Positions 1 to 8,552 of a stretch of DNA of 46,007 bases are shown here, in pieces. The notes beneath the pieces are model-generated. The model did not search any database. It had not been told where the DNA came from and worked only from the letters and a program-made list of their open reading frames with translations. The stretch spans positions 1 to 46,007 of the forward strand of contig JAHJSQ010000063.1 in NCBI GenBank assembly GCA_018830325.1, given 5' to 3'. This stretch comes from Gammaproteobacteria bacterium (GTDB lineage: Bacteria; Pseudomonadota; Gammaproteobacteria; Methylococcales; Methylomonadaceae). The first letter of the stretch is position 1. Every line of letters starts with the position of its first letter. The position numbers and the translations under genes were made by a program.

Positions 1-314
1 AGGGTATCCTGCCGGTATTCGGCTTCCTCGTTCCCACGCTCCCGCGTGGGAATGCATACCGGGGCTTCCATGGCCACTGAGCCTCTTATCGGTATTTAGC
101 CTCGGTATGGGTTCCCACGGAGGACCGTGGGAACCAGAGCATACTGGGGCTTCCATAGCGAGAAGGGCGTCCTGGCGGTATTCGGCTTCCTCGTTCCCAC
201 GCTCCCGCGTGGGAATGCATACCGGGGCTTCCATGGCCACTGAGCCTCTTATCGGTATTTAGCCTCGGTATGGGTTCCCGCGGAGGACCGTGGGAACCAG
301 AGGGGTGCTACGCC
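1..314. repeat. Two tandem palindrome-pair repeat units
   Basis: Two direct copies of a unit of about 163 bp. Each has palindrome P1 (31-52 and 194-215; arms TTCCCACG/CGTGGGAA around a CTCC-type loop) and, about 60 bp later, palindrome P2 (112-133 and 275-296; same arms around GAGGAC). P1 and P2 resemble one palindrome in opposite orientations, as in REP/BIME pairs. The second P2 carries TTCCCGCG instead of TTCCCACG. The last unit ends 18 bp from the stop codon of the minus-strand pseudopilin gene. I see no gene here. Confidence 0.9.
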
Positions 315-1379
315 TTAGTCGCGGGTCGCTTCGGCGATGTTCATGTCAATGGTGTTGCCTTCGGTGTCGATGAAGCCCAACAGACGTGGACGGGCCAGGA
401 AGTTGGAAGCGTCCAAGTCTTCAACACCTGCACCGTCGCCTGTATTACCCTTATTTCCTTTCGCCAACAAGAACAGGCCGATGTAACGCGCATATTGATT
501 AGCCGGATTGACGTTTTTGCTGGTGTAGGTCGGCGCTTGTACCACGCCGGCCGAGGAATCGACCGTGCTTTGCGCCGCGTCGCCGCCGAAACCGACCGCC
601 AAGACCAGATTACAACGCTCGGTGCTCAAGGCATCATTGATGGAGTTGAGAACCAACGGATCGGCGATGCCCGGGGTTCTGTTGCCATCATCATCGACTT
701 CACCCCAGGTAGTCGTTATGAGTTCTCCACCTACTGTACAACCTAGGGAGGCACCACTATCTCTATCAAATGCATCTGACGCTAAGATAGAAATAAACGC
801 AGGAGCACCAGTCGCTAAATTGCCTGCTGCCAAGAAATCACCAAACTCGGTTTCCACTGCGCCGTTGCCTGACCCATCTGGCGGGTTGGTGCCTTCATTG
901 TGAGCGCGGTTAGGTTCGACAGGACCTCTGTCACCTATACCCGTACCAAAGACATGCTGAATTTCATCGAAGCCGAAGCGTTCCACGAAAAAGTCTTCCA
1001 TATAATCATCTGTGACTGTGCTGGCGCCATAAACACCTTCCAATGCCGCACGTAGATTGAGACTGCCTAAAATAGTCTGCAAACGGGCGGGAATAAAATC
1101 ATCGCCTCCGGCAGGTAAGTTCCCCGTCACCGGATCCGCCAAGTTATCCCACTGATTCGGATAAGCGCCGGTGACGGCCCGGTAGGCGCGCACGCCTTGA
1201 TCGAGCGCGCCGATGGTGTTGGCCGCGCGCGAGGATTGCGCTTTTTCGTCGGCGCCGTCGTAGGCGACCAGCGCGCCGGTGGCCAGAATCGCCAGCAAGG
1301 TGACGACCACCAGCAATTCCAACAAGGTAAAACCGCTTTGACCGGCGGCGCGGTTGGTTAAGGTTTGTGTTTTCATCAA
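315..1379 (-). CDS. Type IV pilin-like / type II secretion pseudopilin-like protein
   Basis: A 354-residue protein with a class III prepilin leader: a short basic N-terminus, then GFTLLELLVVV. Cleavage is expected after Gly16, with Phe17 at +1 and Glu21 at +5 of the mature protein. The hydrophobic helix spans about residues 17-38. The rest is a large periplasmic domain that I do not recognise, with Gly/Asp-rich loops and few Cys, longer than a normal major pilin. A prepilin peptidase, PilD at 27150-28052, is available to process it. It lies downstream of the secretin, Sel1 lipoprotein and 65-residue gene on the same strand, which suggests one pilus or secretion-related group. An AAGAGG purine tract precedes the start by about 8 bp. 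The function of the filament is unknown. Confidence 0.8.
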   Translation of the reverse strand: MMKTQTLTNRAAGQSGFTLLELLVVVTLLAILATGALVAYDGADEKAQSSRAANTIGALDQGVRAYRAVTGAYPNQWDNLADPVTGNLPAGGDDFIPARLQTILGSLNLRAALEGVYGASTVTDDYMEDFFVERFGFDEIQHVFGTGIGDRGPVEPNRAHNEGTNPPDGSGNGAVETEFGDFLAAGNLATGAPAFISILASDAFDRDSGASLGCTVGGELITTTWGEVDDDGNRTPGIADPLVLNSINDALSTERCNLVLAVGFGGDAAQSTVDSSAGVVQAPTYTSKNVNPANQYARYIGLFLLAKGNKGNTGDGAGVEDLDASNFLARPRLLGFIDTEGNTIDMNIAEATRD

Positions 1380-1499
1380 TTAAGCCTCTTTTTCAATTGT
1401 GTCGCGATACCGCAACCGCCGCGCGCGGTCTGTTGGCGTCTTGTTTTCGTTCCCCGCATCGCGGGTTTGCAAGAATTCGATGCGACTCGCTCGCACTCG

Positions 1500-2010
1500 T
1501 TTGTTATCTCGTTCCCACGCTCCTGCGTGGGAATGCATACCGGCGCTTCCGTACCGGCATGAGTTTCGCGCCGCTACTCGGCTTCGGTATGGTTCCCACG
1601 GAGGACCGTGGGAACCAGGGCGTCTTTCACCTCGTTCCCACGCTCCGGCGTGGGAATGCAGATCGGCGCTTCGGTACCGGCATGAGTTTCGTGCCTGTAT
1701 TAGGCCTGGGTATGGGTTCCCACGGAGGACCGTGGGAACCAGAGCGGTACTTGTTCACCTCGTTCCCACGCTCCAGCGTGGGAATGCAGACCGGCGCTTC
1801 CGTACCGGCATGAGTTTCGCGCCGCTACTTGGCCTCGGTATGGGTTCCCACGGAGGACCGTGGGAACCAGGGAAGCTTCACCTCGTTCCCACGCTCCGGC
1901 GTGGGAATGCATACCGGCGCTTCTGTACCGGCATGAGTTTCGCGTCGCTACTCGGCCTCGGTATGGGTTCCCACGGAGGACCGTGGGAACCAGAGCGGTA
2001 CTTGTTCCGC
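1500..2010. repeat. Array of four palindrome-pair repeat units
   Basis: Four P1-P2 units in one orientation: P1 at 1512-1533, 1635-1656, 1763-1784 and 1886-1907; P2 at 1593-1614, 1717-1738, 1845-1866 and 1968-1989. The DNA between P1 and P2 is conserved too (an ACCGGCGCTTC...GGCATGAGTTTCG segment and a CTCGGTATGG segment), so the repeat is the whole unit of about 125 bp. The bases joining units vary (GGGAAGCTTCACC, AGCGGTACTTGTTC). The last unit ends 21 bp before the 3' end of the minus-strand gene at 2011. Long open frames across it are artefacts of the repeat. No gene is seen between 1380 and 2010. Confidence 0.9.
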
Positions 2011-2208
2011 TCAGCCTTGTACCGGGCTGTCCACGACAAAGCGGTATTGCTTGCCGCAGTGTAGGATGACTTCTTTCTGCTTGCGCTTCAGGATTTTGAC
2101 CTCAACCCGAATGTCGCCGAATCCGTCATGCAGCAAGACGTCGTCGAGCAGTTCGTTCAGTTTGGCTTTGACGGGTTCGGCAAAGATGCCGGTGTTTTGT
2201 GCTGTCAT
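2011..2208 (-). CDS. Small conserved-looking hypothetical protein, 65 residues
   Basis: A soluble 65-residue protein starting MTAQNTG, with an amphipathic VKAKLNELLDDVL helix near residues 12-24 and a basic, beta-rich C-terminal half (VEVKILKRKQKEVILHC). I chose the ATG at 2208 because AGGAAGG lies just 5 bp upstream; an upstream ATG at 2277 would add 23 residues but has no such site. No signal peptide, membrane segment or known motif is seen. It lies between the Sel1-like lipoprotein and the pseudopilin on the same strand, with repeats on both sides, so a role in the same pilus/secretion group is possible but only by position. Function unknown. Confidence 0.65.
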   Translation of the reverse strand: MTAQNTGIFAEPVKAKLNELLDDVLLHDGFGDIRVEVKILKRKQKEVILHCGKQYRFVVDSPVQG

Positions 2209-2284
2209 TTTTCCTTCCTCTTGTTCTCGCTGCCGCGCGTTTCGGTCTTGCGCGGGCAGGTTTTCTATTGTCGTCATCTATGGC

Positions 2285-2400
2285 TACTCGTTCCCACGCT
2301 ACGCGTGGGAATGCAGACCGATGCTTCCATACCCTTACTAGCCTCATACCAGTACTTGGTCTCGGTATGGGTTCCCACGGAGGACCGTGGGAACCAGAGG
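2285..2400. repeat. Single palindrome-pair repeat unit
   Basis: One unit with a shortened P1 loop (2291-2311, loop CTACG) and P2 at 2372-2393. It fills the gap between the stop codon of the Sel1-like lipoprotein gene (2403) and the 65-residue gene. Its right tail GGTGCTACG resembles the tail seen at 303-312. Confidence 0.85.
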
Positions 2401-2402
2401 TG

Positions 2403-2834
2403 CTACGGCACTTGCAGCGCTAGTTTGTAGCCGCTTTGCCTGGCCTGTTGAAGCCAGTAGATCGCTTGTTCGCGCTGGTCCGGGTCGTCGCTGAGCGAAT
2501 AGATGCGGTACAGCATGTATTGTGCATGGGCGTGGCCTTGTCTCGCCGCTTTATCGAACCATTGCGCGGCTGAAAACAAATCGCGCTCTCCCCCGAGTCC
2601 CATATAATGGAGTTCGCCGACCAATGCTTGGCTGTTCGCGTCGCCCCAGCGCGCCGAGCGGTGACACCAGTCGAATGCCTTCGCGAAGTTGATGCGGCGT
2701 AATTTGTCGCCGTAACGATACGCATAGCAGTTTTCGGCCGCGATGTCGGCTTCCGAGTCCAGGCCGAAATGCGCGCAGGCGTTTAGCATCAAGCAGAGCC
2801 AAGCGATAAGAAGCGTTTTCAATCCGGATATCAT
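2403..2834 (-). CDS. Sel1/TPR-repeat lipoprotein
   Basis: A 143-residue predicted lipoprotein: hydrophobic signal LKTLLIAWLCLMLNAC with lipobox LNAC and lipidated Cys20. The mature part has SLR/Sel1-type repeats: a KAFDWCHRSARWGDANSQALVGELHYMG unit, roughly residues 52-79, followed by units containing AAQWFDKAARQGHAHAQYML and AIYWLQQARQSGY. I chose the ATG at 2834 over one 15 codons earlier because it gives a clean signal peptide and its ATGA overlaps the secretin stop codon by 4 bp, typical of translational coupling. Sel1 lipoproteins often serve as assembly or pilotin-like factors. A role in secretin assembly is an inference from position only. Confidence 0.75.
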   Translation of the reverse strand: MISGLKTLLIAWLCLMLNACAHFGLDSEADIAAENCYAYRYGDKLRRINFAKAFDWCHRSARWGDANSQALVGELHYMGLGGERDLFSAAQWFDKAARQGHAHAQYMLYRIYSLSDDPDQREQAIYWLQQARQSGYKLALQVP

Positions 2835-4684
2835 AAGTCCGACTCTCTCAATTTGGCCGGCGCGCAGTATTCGCCGCATTCGGGCAAAGCCGGTTTGCTG
2901 CGTTCCGGTAGCGGGTCCGGCTTGTAGGCCGCATCCGGCGCGTATTGATGGTATTGCCGGGTCGGGTCGTAAGTTTCCCTCGCGTCGCCTTCGTTCAGGA
3001 TGTACGGCGTGATCAGCAACACCATTTCCGACTTGCTGTCTTCGTCGACCGTCGAGCGGAAGACGTTGCCGATTATCGGTATGTCGGCCAAAAACGGTAC
3101 CTTGCGCCGGTTTCTCGAAAAGCTGTCGCGGATCAGTCCGCCGACCGCGACCGTGTAGCCGTGTTTGGCGAAGATTTCGCCCTCCAGTCGCGCGGTCGTG
3201 ATCGTGTCGACCGGCAGGTTGACGACGCCTCCGATATTATCGGTGACCGGTATCACCGCAGCGCCTTCGTTCAGCGTCGCGTTTTCCTGTCGCAATTGAA
3301 TATGGATGCTGCCGTCGCTGTTGATATGCGGGATGATCTCCAGTGTCGTGCCGATTTCTTCCAGCTCTGTTTCCGGCGTCGTCACCGTCCGCGTGGTATT
3401 CAGGTTGTCAATCGCGTCGATCGAGTAGCCGCGCACCATGATGCGTTCTTCGCCGACGAACAAGGTCGCCGGGCGGTGGTTCGAGGCGACGATCATCGGT
3501 TTGGAAACCACATTGATGCGGTTGTTACGCTCCAGCAGTTCGATGTTCGCCTTGATGTTTTCGCTGAGAAACTCGTAAATCAACGTGCCTCCGCCGGTGA
3601 ACGGCGCCGCGCCGCCCATGATGATCGGATTCAGGCTGTCGCCGCTGAACGCGGTGTCCCGGAATTCGAGGCTGAATAACGACGAGAAGTCTTCGCCGAC
3701 TTTGATGTCGATGATCTTCATTTCCAGCATCACTTGGGTTTGCGGGCGGTCCAGTTGCTCGACCAGGCTCGCGATCGATTTCAGCACCGATGTGTCGCTG
3801 GTTTTGACGATCAACAGGTTGTGTTCGGTATTGACGGTCACAAAAATGATCTTGTTTAATCCCGAGATTTGCGATAGCCGTTCGCCTTCGATTTGTTTGC
3901 CGCCGCCTGAGGACAGGGCTTCGATCTGTTCGACCGTCAAGTCGTCGGGCAATTGTTCGCTTTGCGTCAGCGACATGCCGAAGCGTCCGCCGCCCGAGCG
4001 CGAATTGCCCGAAAAACCGCGTCCGCCGCTGCCTCCGACGCGACCGCCGAAGCGGTTGGACGATCGGCCGCCGCCGAAACCGCCGCTACGACCGCCTCCA
4101 CCGAAACCGCCGCTACGACCGCCTCCGCCGAAGCCTCCCCGTCCACTGGAAGATCCGCCAAATCCGCCTCCCATCATCATGCTGTTGCCGTAAGACACTT
4201 GGACCCGGTTGCCGTACAAATCCTCGATCGCCATCGCGATCGCGATCACATTCGGATTGCGCAATTGGAACACGCGGATCGAGTCGTCTTGTCCGACGAC
4301 CAGGTCTTTGCTGTATTGTTCTTTGGTCATTAACCGGTAGGTGCCGTTGACGCCGTCGTCGCGCCGATACCATAAGCCGCTGATACGGCAGATCGCGCGT
4401 ATCGCTTCTTCGAGCGTCACTTTTTTCAAAAACACCGTCACTTCTTTGTTACCGGCTTCCGGTGTCGCGACGATGTTGACCTGAGCGTCCTCGGATAGTA
4501 CTCGGATGATGTCGGTGACTTTAGAGCCTTTGAATTCCAGTTCTTGTATCTCGAAAGGCATTGCGAAAGCGGCCATCGGCGAGAGCGTCATTAGCAGAAT
4601 GACGCCTATGTGTCCGATGTCTTTTTTAAATCTGTTCAATAACACTCTGATAAGAATCTTGCTGCCCATTTTTGTTGTGTTCAT
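2831..4684 (-). CDS. Secretin (GspD/PilQ/MshL-type outer-membrane channel) with Gly-rich insert
   Basis: A secretin family protein, 617 residues from the chosen ATG. It has an N-terminal signal segment ending near SPMAAFA, then an STN/N-domain (DIIRVLSEDAQVNIV, residues about 50-130). A very Gly/Ser/Arg/Phe-rich stretch follows (about 168-235, GGGFGG- and GGGRSGG-type repeats). A second N-domain with LIVKTSDT comes next, then the C-terminal secretin beta-barrel domain from about residue 313 (QVMLEMKIIDI) with the signature VPFLADIPIIGNVF near 526 and the end MVLLITPYIL near 560. Secretins form multimeric gates for pili or type II secretion substrates. The start could also be an ATG at 4744 or 4669; none has a strong ribosome site. 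It is the first gene of a minus-strand group with the lipoprotein and pseudopilin. No matching ATPase or platform gene is adjacent. Confidence 0.85.
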   Translation of the reverse strand: MNTTKMGSKILIRVLLNRFKKDIGHIGVILLMTLSPMAAFAMPFEIQELEFKGSKVTDIIRVLSEDAQVNIVATPEAGNKEVTVFLKKVTLEEAIRAICRISGLWYRRDDGVNGTYRLMTKEQYSKDLVVGQDDSIRVFQLRNPNVIAIAMAIEDLYGNRVQVSYGNSMMMGGGFGGSSSGRGGFGGGGRSGGFGGGGRSGGFGGGRSSNRFGGRVGGSGGRGFSGNSRSGGGRFGMSLTQSEQLPDDLTVEQIEALSSGGGKQIEGERLSQISGLNKIIFVTVNTEHNLLIVKTSDTSVLKSIASLVEQLDRPQTQVMLEMKIIDIKVGEDFSSLFSLEFRDTAFSGDSLNPIIMGGAAPFTGGGTLIYEFLSENIKANIELLERNNRINVVSKPMIVASNHRPATLFVGEERIMVRGYSIDAIDNLNTTRTVTTPETELEEIGTTLEIIPHINSDGSIHIQLRQENATLNEGAAVIPVTDNIGGVVNLPVDTITTARLEGEIFAKHGYTVAVGGLIRDSFSRNRRKVPFLADIPIIGNVFRSTVDEDSKSEMVLLITPYILNEGDARETYDPTRQYHQYAPDAAYKPDPLPERSKPALPECGEYCAPAKLRESDL

Positions 4685-4882
4685 AAAACGAGCCGCCAGG
4701 CAAATACTAACCGCATCGTGGGGCCCTCCCCCATAAGGGCGCATAGTGTAAGTCAGCGTTATCGCACTTGTCTTTAGGAATAAATCCCGAATATTTGCGC
4801 CGCTGATTCCTGGCGTTTTTGAGGATAAAGTCTCGTTATTCGGATTTACAAGAATTCGAGATTAAATTGACAGTAAGCTGGA

Positions 4883-5606
4883 AATTATCAGGGCAGTAGG
4901 TTGTATTGGGCGTCCGCCTCGTTCCCACGCTCCGGCGTGGGAATGCATACCGGCGCTTCCGTGCCGGCATGTGTTTCGTGCTTGTACTGGGCCTCGGTAT
5001 GGGTTCCCACGGAGGACCGTGGGAACCAGGGAAGCTTCACCTCGTTCCCACGCTCCGGCGTGGGAATGCAGACCGGCGCTTCCGGTGCCGGCATGAGTTT
5101 CGTATCTGTACTTGGCCTCGGTATGGGTTCCCACGGAGGACCGTGGGAACCAGGGAAGGGAATTATCAGGGCAGTAGGTTGTATTGGGCGTCCGCCTCGT
5201 TCCCACGATCCGGCGTGGGAATGCAGACCGGAGTTTCCGTGCCGGCATGTGTTTCGTGCTTGTACTTGGCCTCGGTATGGGTTCCCACGGAGGACCGTGG
5301 GAACCAGGGGTTACCTAGCTCGCCGACTTCACCTCGTTCCCACGCTCCGGCGTGGGAATGCAGACCGGCGCTTCCGATGCCGGCATGAGTTTCGTGTCTG
5401 TACTGGGCCTCGGTATGGGTTCCCACGGAGGACCGTGGGAACCAGGGAAGGGAATTATCAGGGCAGTAGGTTGTATTGGGCGTCCGTCTCGTTCCCACGC
5501 TCCGGCGTGGGAATGCATACCGGCGCTTCCGTGCCGGCATGTGTTTCGTGCTTGTACTGGGCCTCGGTATGGGTTCCCACGGAGGACCGTGGGAACCAGG
5601 GGTTAC
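4883..5606. repeat. Array of five palindrome-pair units with higher-order duplication
   Basis: P1 at 4922-4943, 5045-5066, 5200-5221, 5337-5358 and 5492-5513; P2 at 5004-5025, 5128-5149, 5282-5303, 5420-5441 and 5574-5595. The array is also built of longer direct repeats: the segment AATTATCAGGGCAGTAGG starts at 4883, 5161 and 5453 (periods 278 and 292 bp). The bases GGTTACCTAGCTCGCCGACT, which form the 3' end of the adjacent telA-like gene, recur inside the array at about 5309-5328. Two of the long units therefore look like tandem copies that captured the gene end. The gap 4685-4882 holds the upstream region of the secretin gene, without a promoter I would defend. Confidence 0.9.
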
Positions 5607-6737
5607 CTAGCTCGCCGACTTGCTCTGGGCAGAACTGAGCGTTTTGCGTAGTTCATTTTCGCATTCCTGTAGTTGAACGACCGCTTCGCTGCGCATTTTT
5701 TTGCCTTGATCGGCAATTTGCAGGCTTTCTTCGATCGTCTCGATCAAGGTGCGATTGGCTTGTTTGATCGTTTCAATATCGAATACGCCGCGTTCGATTT
5801 GTTTGCGCGTTTCGGCGTTGGCTTGCTTGAGCGTTTCGGCGTTGGCGGTTAGTAAGTCGTTGGTCAAATCGGTCGCGGCCTTAACGGTCTGCGCGGCTTG
5901 AGACGAGCGGAATATGGTCACGGCGGTCGCCAATTGTTGACGCCATAACGGCACTGTGTTGACCAGCGTCGAGCTGATCTTGCTGACTAGGCCTTTATCG
6001 TTCTCTTGCACCAGGCGGATGCTGGGTAGGCTTTGCATCGAAACCTGGCGGGTCAGGCGTAGGTCGTGAACACGGCGTTCTAGATCGTCGCGGGCCGAGC
6101 GCAGGTCGCGCAGTTGTTGCGCGGCGATGATTTCTTGTCCTGCTTCGGCTTGTTGTTGCCGCTGCGGAATGATTTCTTCATCGAGCCTGCGTAATTGTTC
6201 TTCGCCGGCGGCGATATAATCCTCGAGCGTGTGAAAGTATTCCAAATTGGCTTGATAGAGCCGGTCGAGCGATGTGATGTCGGTGAGTAGTTCGGTTTTG
6301 TGGCGCTCCAGCTTGTCGCTGATCGTATCGATTTGTTTTCGGACTTCTTCGTATTGCTGCAAAAACTTGACGACGGGTTTGGCTTTGCCGAAGAGTCTCG
6401 CCATAAAGCTCGGCTTTTTGTTCGGATCAAGATCGTCGACATCGAAGCCGCGTAGTGTCGCGACCATTTCATTGAGGTCGTTGCCGGCCGGGCCGATGTC
6501 TTTGTTTTTGACGCCATCGAGCATGCGGTCGGAAATCGATGTCAGTTGTTCTTGGGCCTTGCTGCCGAAGAACAGTATCGAATGGGTATCGTTTATGTCG
6601 ATTTCTTGTAGCAATTGTTCGACTTGTTCCCGCTTTTCCGGCGGGGCGGCTTGATAGGAAATGATGTCTGTCGACATTCCGGGGATCGGCTCGTTCGATT
6701 CTGTTGCGGTCGCTGTGGATAAAGGTTGATCAGTCAT
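5607..6737 (-). CDS. TelA/KlaA family toxic-anion resistance protein
   Basis: A 376-residue soluble, mostly helical, coiled-coil-rich protein of the TelA family. Features visible are a low-complexity N-terminus, a family-typical SILFFGSKAQEQLTSISDRML segment near residues 53-73, and DVDDLDPNKKPSFMARLFGKAKPVVKFLQQYEEV near 99-132. Long heptad-like helices up to the end follow, including the repeated LTANAETLKQANAETRKQIERG region near 295-316. TelA proteins were first linked to tellurite resistance but are widespread, usually beside XpaC-type genes; the biochemical role is not settled. Here xpaC lies 27 bp upstream in the same direction, so the two are very likely co-transcribed. The stop codon is 11 bp from the last palindrome of the repeat array. 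Confidence 0.85.
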   Translation of the reverse strand: MTDQPLSTATATESNEPIPGMSTDIISYQAAPPEKREQVEQLLQEIDINDTHSILFFGSKAQEQLTSISDRMLDGVKNKDIGPAGNDLNEMVATLRGFDVDDLDPNKKPSFMARLFGKAKPVVKFLQQYEEVRKQIDTISDKLERHKTELLTDITSLDRLYQANLEYFHTLEDYIAAGEEQLRRLDEEIIPQRQQQAEAGQEIIAAQQLRDLRSARDDLERRVHDLRLTRQVSMQSLPSIRLVQENDKGLVSKISSTLVNTVPLWRQQLATAVTIFRSSQAAQTVKAATDLTNDLLTANAETLKQANAETRKQIERGVFDIETIKQANRTLIETIEESLQIADQGKKMRSEAVVQLQECENELRKTLSSAQSKSAS

Positions 6738-6764
6738 GGAGGGTACCTGTGTTGTCAGAAAGCA

Positions 6765-7634
6765 TTACAGTATGCCTTCCCGTTTGAGTTGCGCGGTCAA
6801 TACCTCGATTTTGACATCGAGATCGAAAATGTCGTCTTCAAGCAGTTTTTGCTGTTGTTCCAGAAACGATGTTTCGATCGTTTCGAGAACATTGCGAAAG
6901 TTTTGTTCCAATTGGGCGGGTTCTAGTTGGCCGAGTTGGAGTTGACTATGCGTTTTGGCATAACCTTCGGTGACTTGCATCGCGCCGTCGAGATAGACAT
7001 TGAGAAATTTTCGGGCCCTTCGAAAATCGCGCGGATCGGCTTCGATTTGGGCGATTATGTTGTCGGCGATTTCGCAGATTCGTTCAATGCGGTTATTGAA
7101 TTCGTGATTGCGGATTTTGCTGCCGGCTTGCTCGATACGCCGAATCATGCCGTGAGATTCGGCAAGCGCTTTGCCGAGTTCTTCGCCCGAATAGCCCTGA
7201 GCGCCTTGTGTGCTTTTGGCTTTGGGGTCGAAACCGTAACTTAAAAACATGCCCAAAAACGCTCCGCTTGCGTATGCTGCCGCGACCGGTAAGGTTTGCC
7301 GTGCGCCGAGCCAGGCAAGCATGCCGGTCGTCAATGCGGTAATGATAGCGGCAAGCAATTTTAATGGATACTTCGTTGCTGAGGCCATCGGTCTTTGTCG
7401 ATGCCGCGCTTCGGCTTGAAGCCCTTTGCGCAAGCACCAGGCCGAGAATAGGTACAAGGTATAAGCCGTGGCGTTGACGAGGATCGCGATCAAATGGCCT
7501 TTGGCCAGCGCAATCACGATTGCCGGCAGTAGTGCGATCGGCAGAAAATAGAGCAACAAGCCCCTTGGCGAGTATTTTTGCAAGGCGTCCGAGGTAAAGC
7601 GCTTGGGCTTTCGAAAGTTTTGGCTTTGCGTCAT
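6765..7634 (-). CDS. XpaC-like membrane protein (5-bromo-4-chloroindolyl phosphate hydrolysis family)
   Basis: A 289-residue protein with a basic N-terminus and four likely membrane helices in the first half (residues about 26-45, 48-66, 92-108 and 114-132; LLLYFLPIALLPAIVIAL is the first). A cytoplasmic helical domain follows, with the XpaC-type motif near residues 160-200 (GMIRRIEQAGSKI, RIERICEIADNII) and a C-terminal coiled coil ending KIEVLTAQLKREGIL. XpaC is the usual genetic partner of TelA, and the pair forms part of predicted membrane stress-response modules. Its ATG overlaps the stop codon of a 43-codon gene by 4 bp (ATGA), so the three genes probably form one operon. Assignment to the family rests on architecture and on the neighbour. 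Confidence 0.75.
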   Translation of the reverse strand: MTQSQNFRKPKRFTSDALQKYSPRGLLLYFLPIALLPAIVIALAKGHLIAILVNATAYTLYLFSAWCLRKGLQAEARHRQRPMASATKYPLKLLAAIITALTTGMLAWLGARQTLPVAAAYASGAFLGMFLSYGFDPKAKSTQGAQGYSGEELGKALAESHGMIRRIEQAGSKIRNHEFNNRIERICEIADNIIAQIEADPRDFRRARKFLNVYLDGAMQVTEGYAKTHSQLQLGQLEPAQLEQNFRNVLETIETSFLEQQQKLLEDDIFDLDVKIEVLTAQLKREGIL

Positions 7635-7762
7635 TGTTTGGATTGCGAAAGCAGCAGTTGATCGAATACCGGTTCGGCTTTAAGCATCGATTGACACGTT
7701 GCCAAGCCTATTGTTGTCAACAGCAACACGAATCCGAGTAATTTTCTGAAAAAACCTGACAT
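7631..7762 (-). CDS. Small membrane peptide/lipoprotein, 43 residues, upstream of xpaC
   Basis: A 43-codon frame starting MSGFFRKLLGFVLLLTTIG. It has a basic start, a hydrophobic helix (residues about 8-22) and then LATC, a weak lipobox-like sequence with Cys23, followed by a short polar tail ending LLLSQSKQ. A GGAG ribosome site sits 9 bp before the ATG, and the TGA stop overlaps the xpaC ATG as ATGA. These two signals make it more likely to be a real gene than a chance frame. It could be a lipoprotein or simply a single-pass peptide. No family recognised. Confidence 0.6.
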   Translation of the reverse strand: MSGFFRKLLGFVLLLTTIGLATCQSMLKAEPVFDQLLLSQSKQ

Positions 7763-7964
7763 GAACGGCGACTCCGCATGGGTAAACGGCATCAGTTTAA
7801 CTTAGCCGGTAAGTTGCTGACAAACTCCTCGGTATATTAGATTTCGGCGAGTCTTTGCCAGGCTTTTGACGGTCCGCCGATTTAGCGGTTTTTCAAGCCA
7901 TAAATCTACAGTAGAATGCCGAAAAGACGAGAGGCATTACCGCCGATATCGAATTGACAAGCAA

Positions 7965-8552
7965 ATGATGCAGATATTTAAACGACCGAAAAAAATAACG
8001 CTTTGGAATTCTTATCACCCGGTAGGGGCTTGGTTACTGTTGCTTGTGTTGGCGGCATGGTCTGTGCGCGAACTCAGTGAATTGCAACAGCTGATGAAGT
8101 TCAATGCGATGATTCGACAGCCTGACACGATTGTGCTTGCCGGCGACAATTTGCCGCCCGAAGTTATTTTTGCCAAAGCCGTTGAGCTCAATAGGGAAGG
8201 GGATTTTCAACAAGCCTTGCGGCTTTATTTACAAATAGAGCCGCTTGTCGATGCCGGTTTTCGTGTCGATGTGAAATACAACATGGGCGCGATTTATTTG
8301 CAGCAGGCGGCCAAGTTATGGAATGCCAAGGGTGTTTGGGAATATGGGCAAATCAATACGTTGCTGGATTTGGCCGAGCAAGCCTTTAAACAGGTGTTGG
8401 CGGTCGAGCCTGAGCATTGGCAGGCGCGCTACAATCTTGAATTCGCTCTGCGCATTCGTCCGCCCGCCAAGGAAGAGGAAAAAGCCGACTGGCAAGGTCA
8501 TAAAAGTAGCGTGCATGCGATTATGCCGGGTATTCCGGAAGGCGGGCCTTAA
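7965..8552 (+). CDS. TPR-containing membrane protein, MxaK-like
   Basis: A protein of 195 residues from the first of two tandem ATG codons (7965 and 7968). It has a single N-terminal membrane helix (GAWLLLLVLAAWSV, about residues 20-35), then an extracytoplasmic TPR-type region (VELNREGDFQQALRLYLQIEPL near 67-90; LLDLAEQAFKQVLAVEPEHWQARYNLEFAL near 127-157). It ends in a proline-rich tail. The frame stays open 33 codons further upstream, but that part is basic and precedes the membrane helix, and no ribosome site marks an earlier start. The stop overlaps the start of the VWA gene (TAATG). The order TPR then VWA is that of mxaK-mxaL in methanol dehydrogenase clusters, but no other mxa gene is nearby, so function in methanol oxidation is not shown. 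Confidence 0.65.
   Translation: MMQIFKRPKKITLWNSYHPVGAWLLLLVLAAWSVRELSELQQLMKFNAMIRQPDTIVLAGDNLPPEVIFAKAVELNREGDFQQALRLYLQIEPLVDAGFRVDVKYNMGAIYLQQAAKLWNAKGVWEYGQINTLLDLAEQAFKQVLAVEPEHWQARYNLEFALRIRPPAKEEEKADWQGHKSSVHAIMPGIPEGGP

Noticed and set aside
1365-2069. Long open frames with repeated SHGGPWEP / VPTLRRGN peptides, also at 4862-5651
   Set aside because: They are translations of the palindrome-pair repeats in several frames on both strands, not genes.
3585-4333. Plus-strand open frames opposite the secretin
   Set aside because: Low-complexity Pro/Ala peptides produced by the antisense of the Gly-rich codons.
1500-5606. CRISPR-like look of evenly spaced palindromes
   Set aside because: The sequences between palindromes are themselves conserved between units, so they are not spacers.
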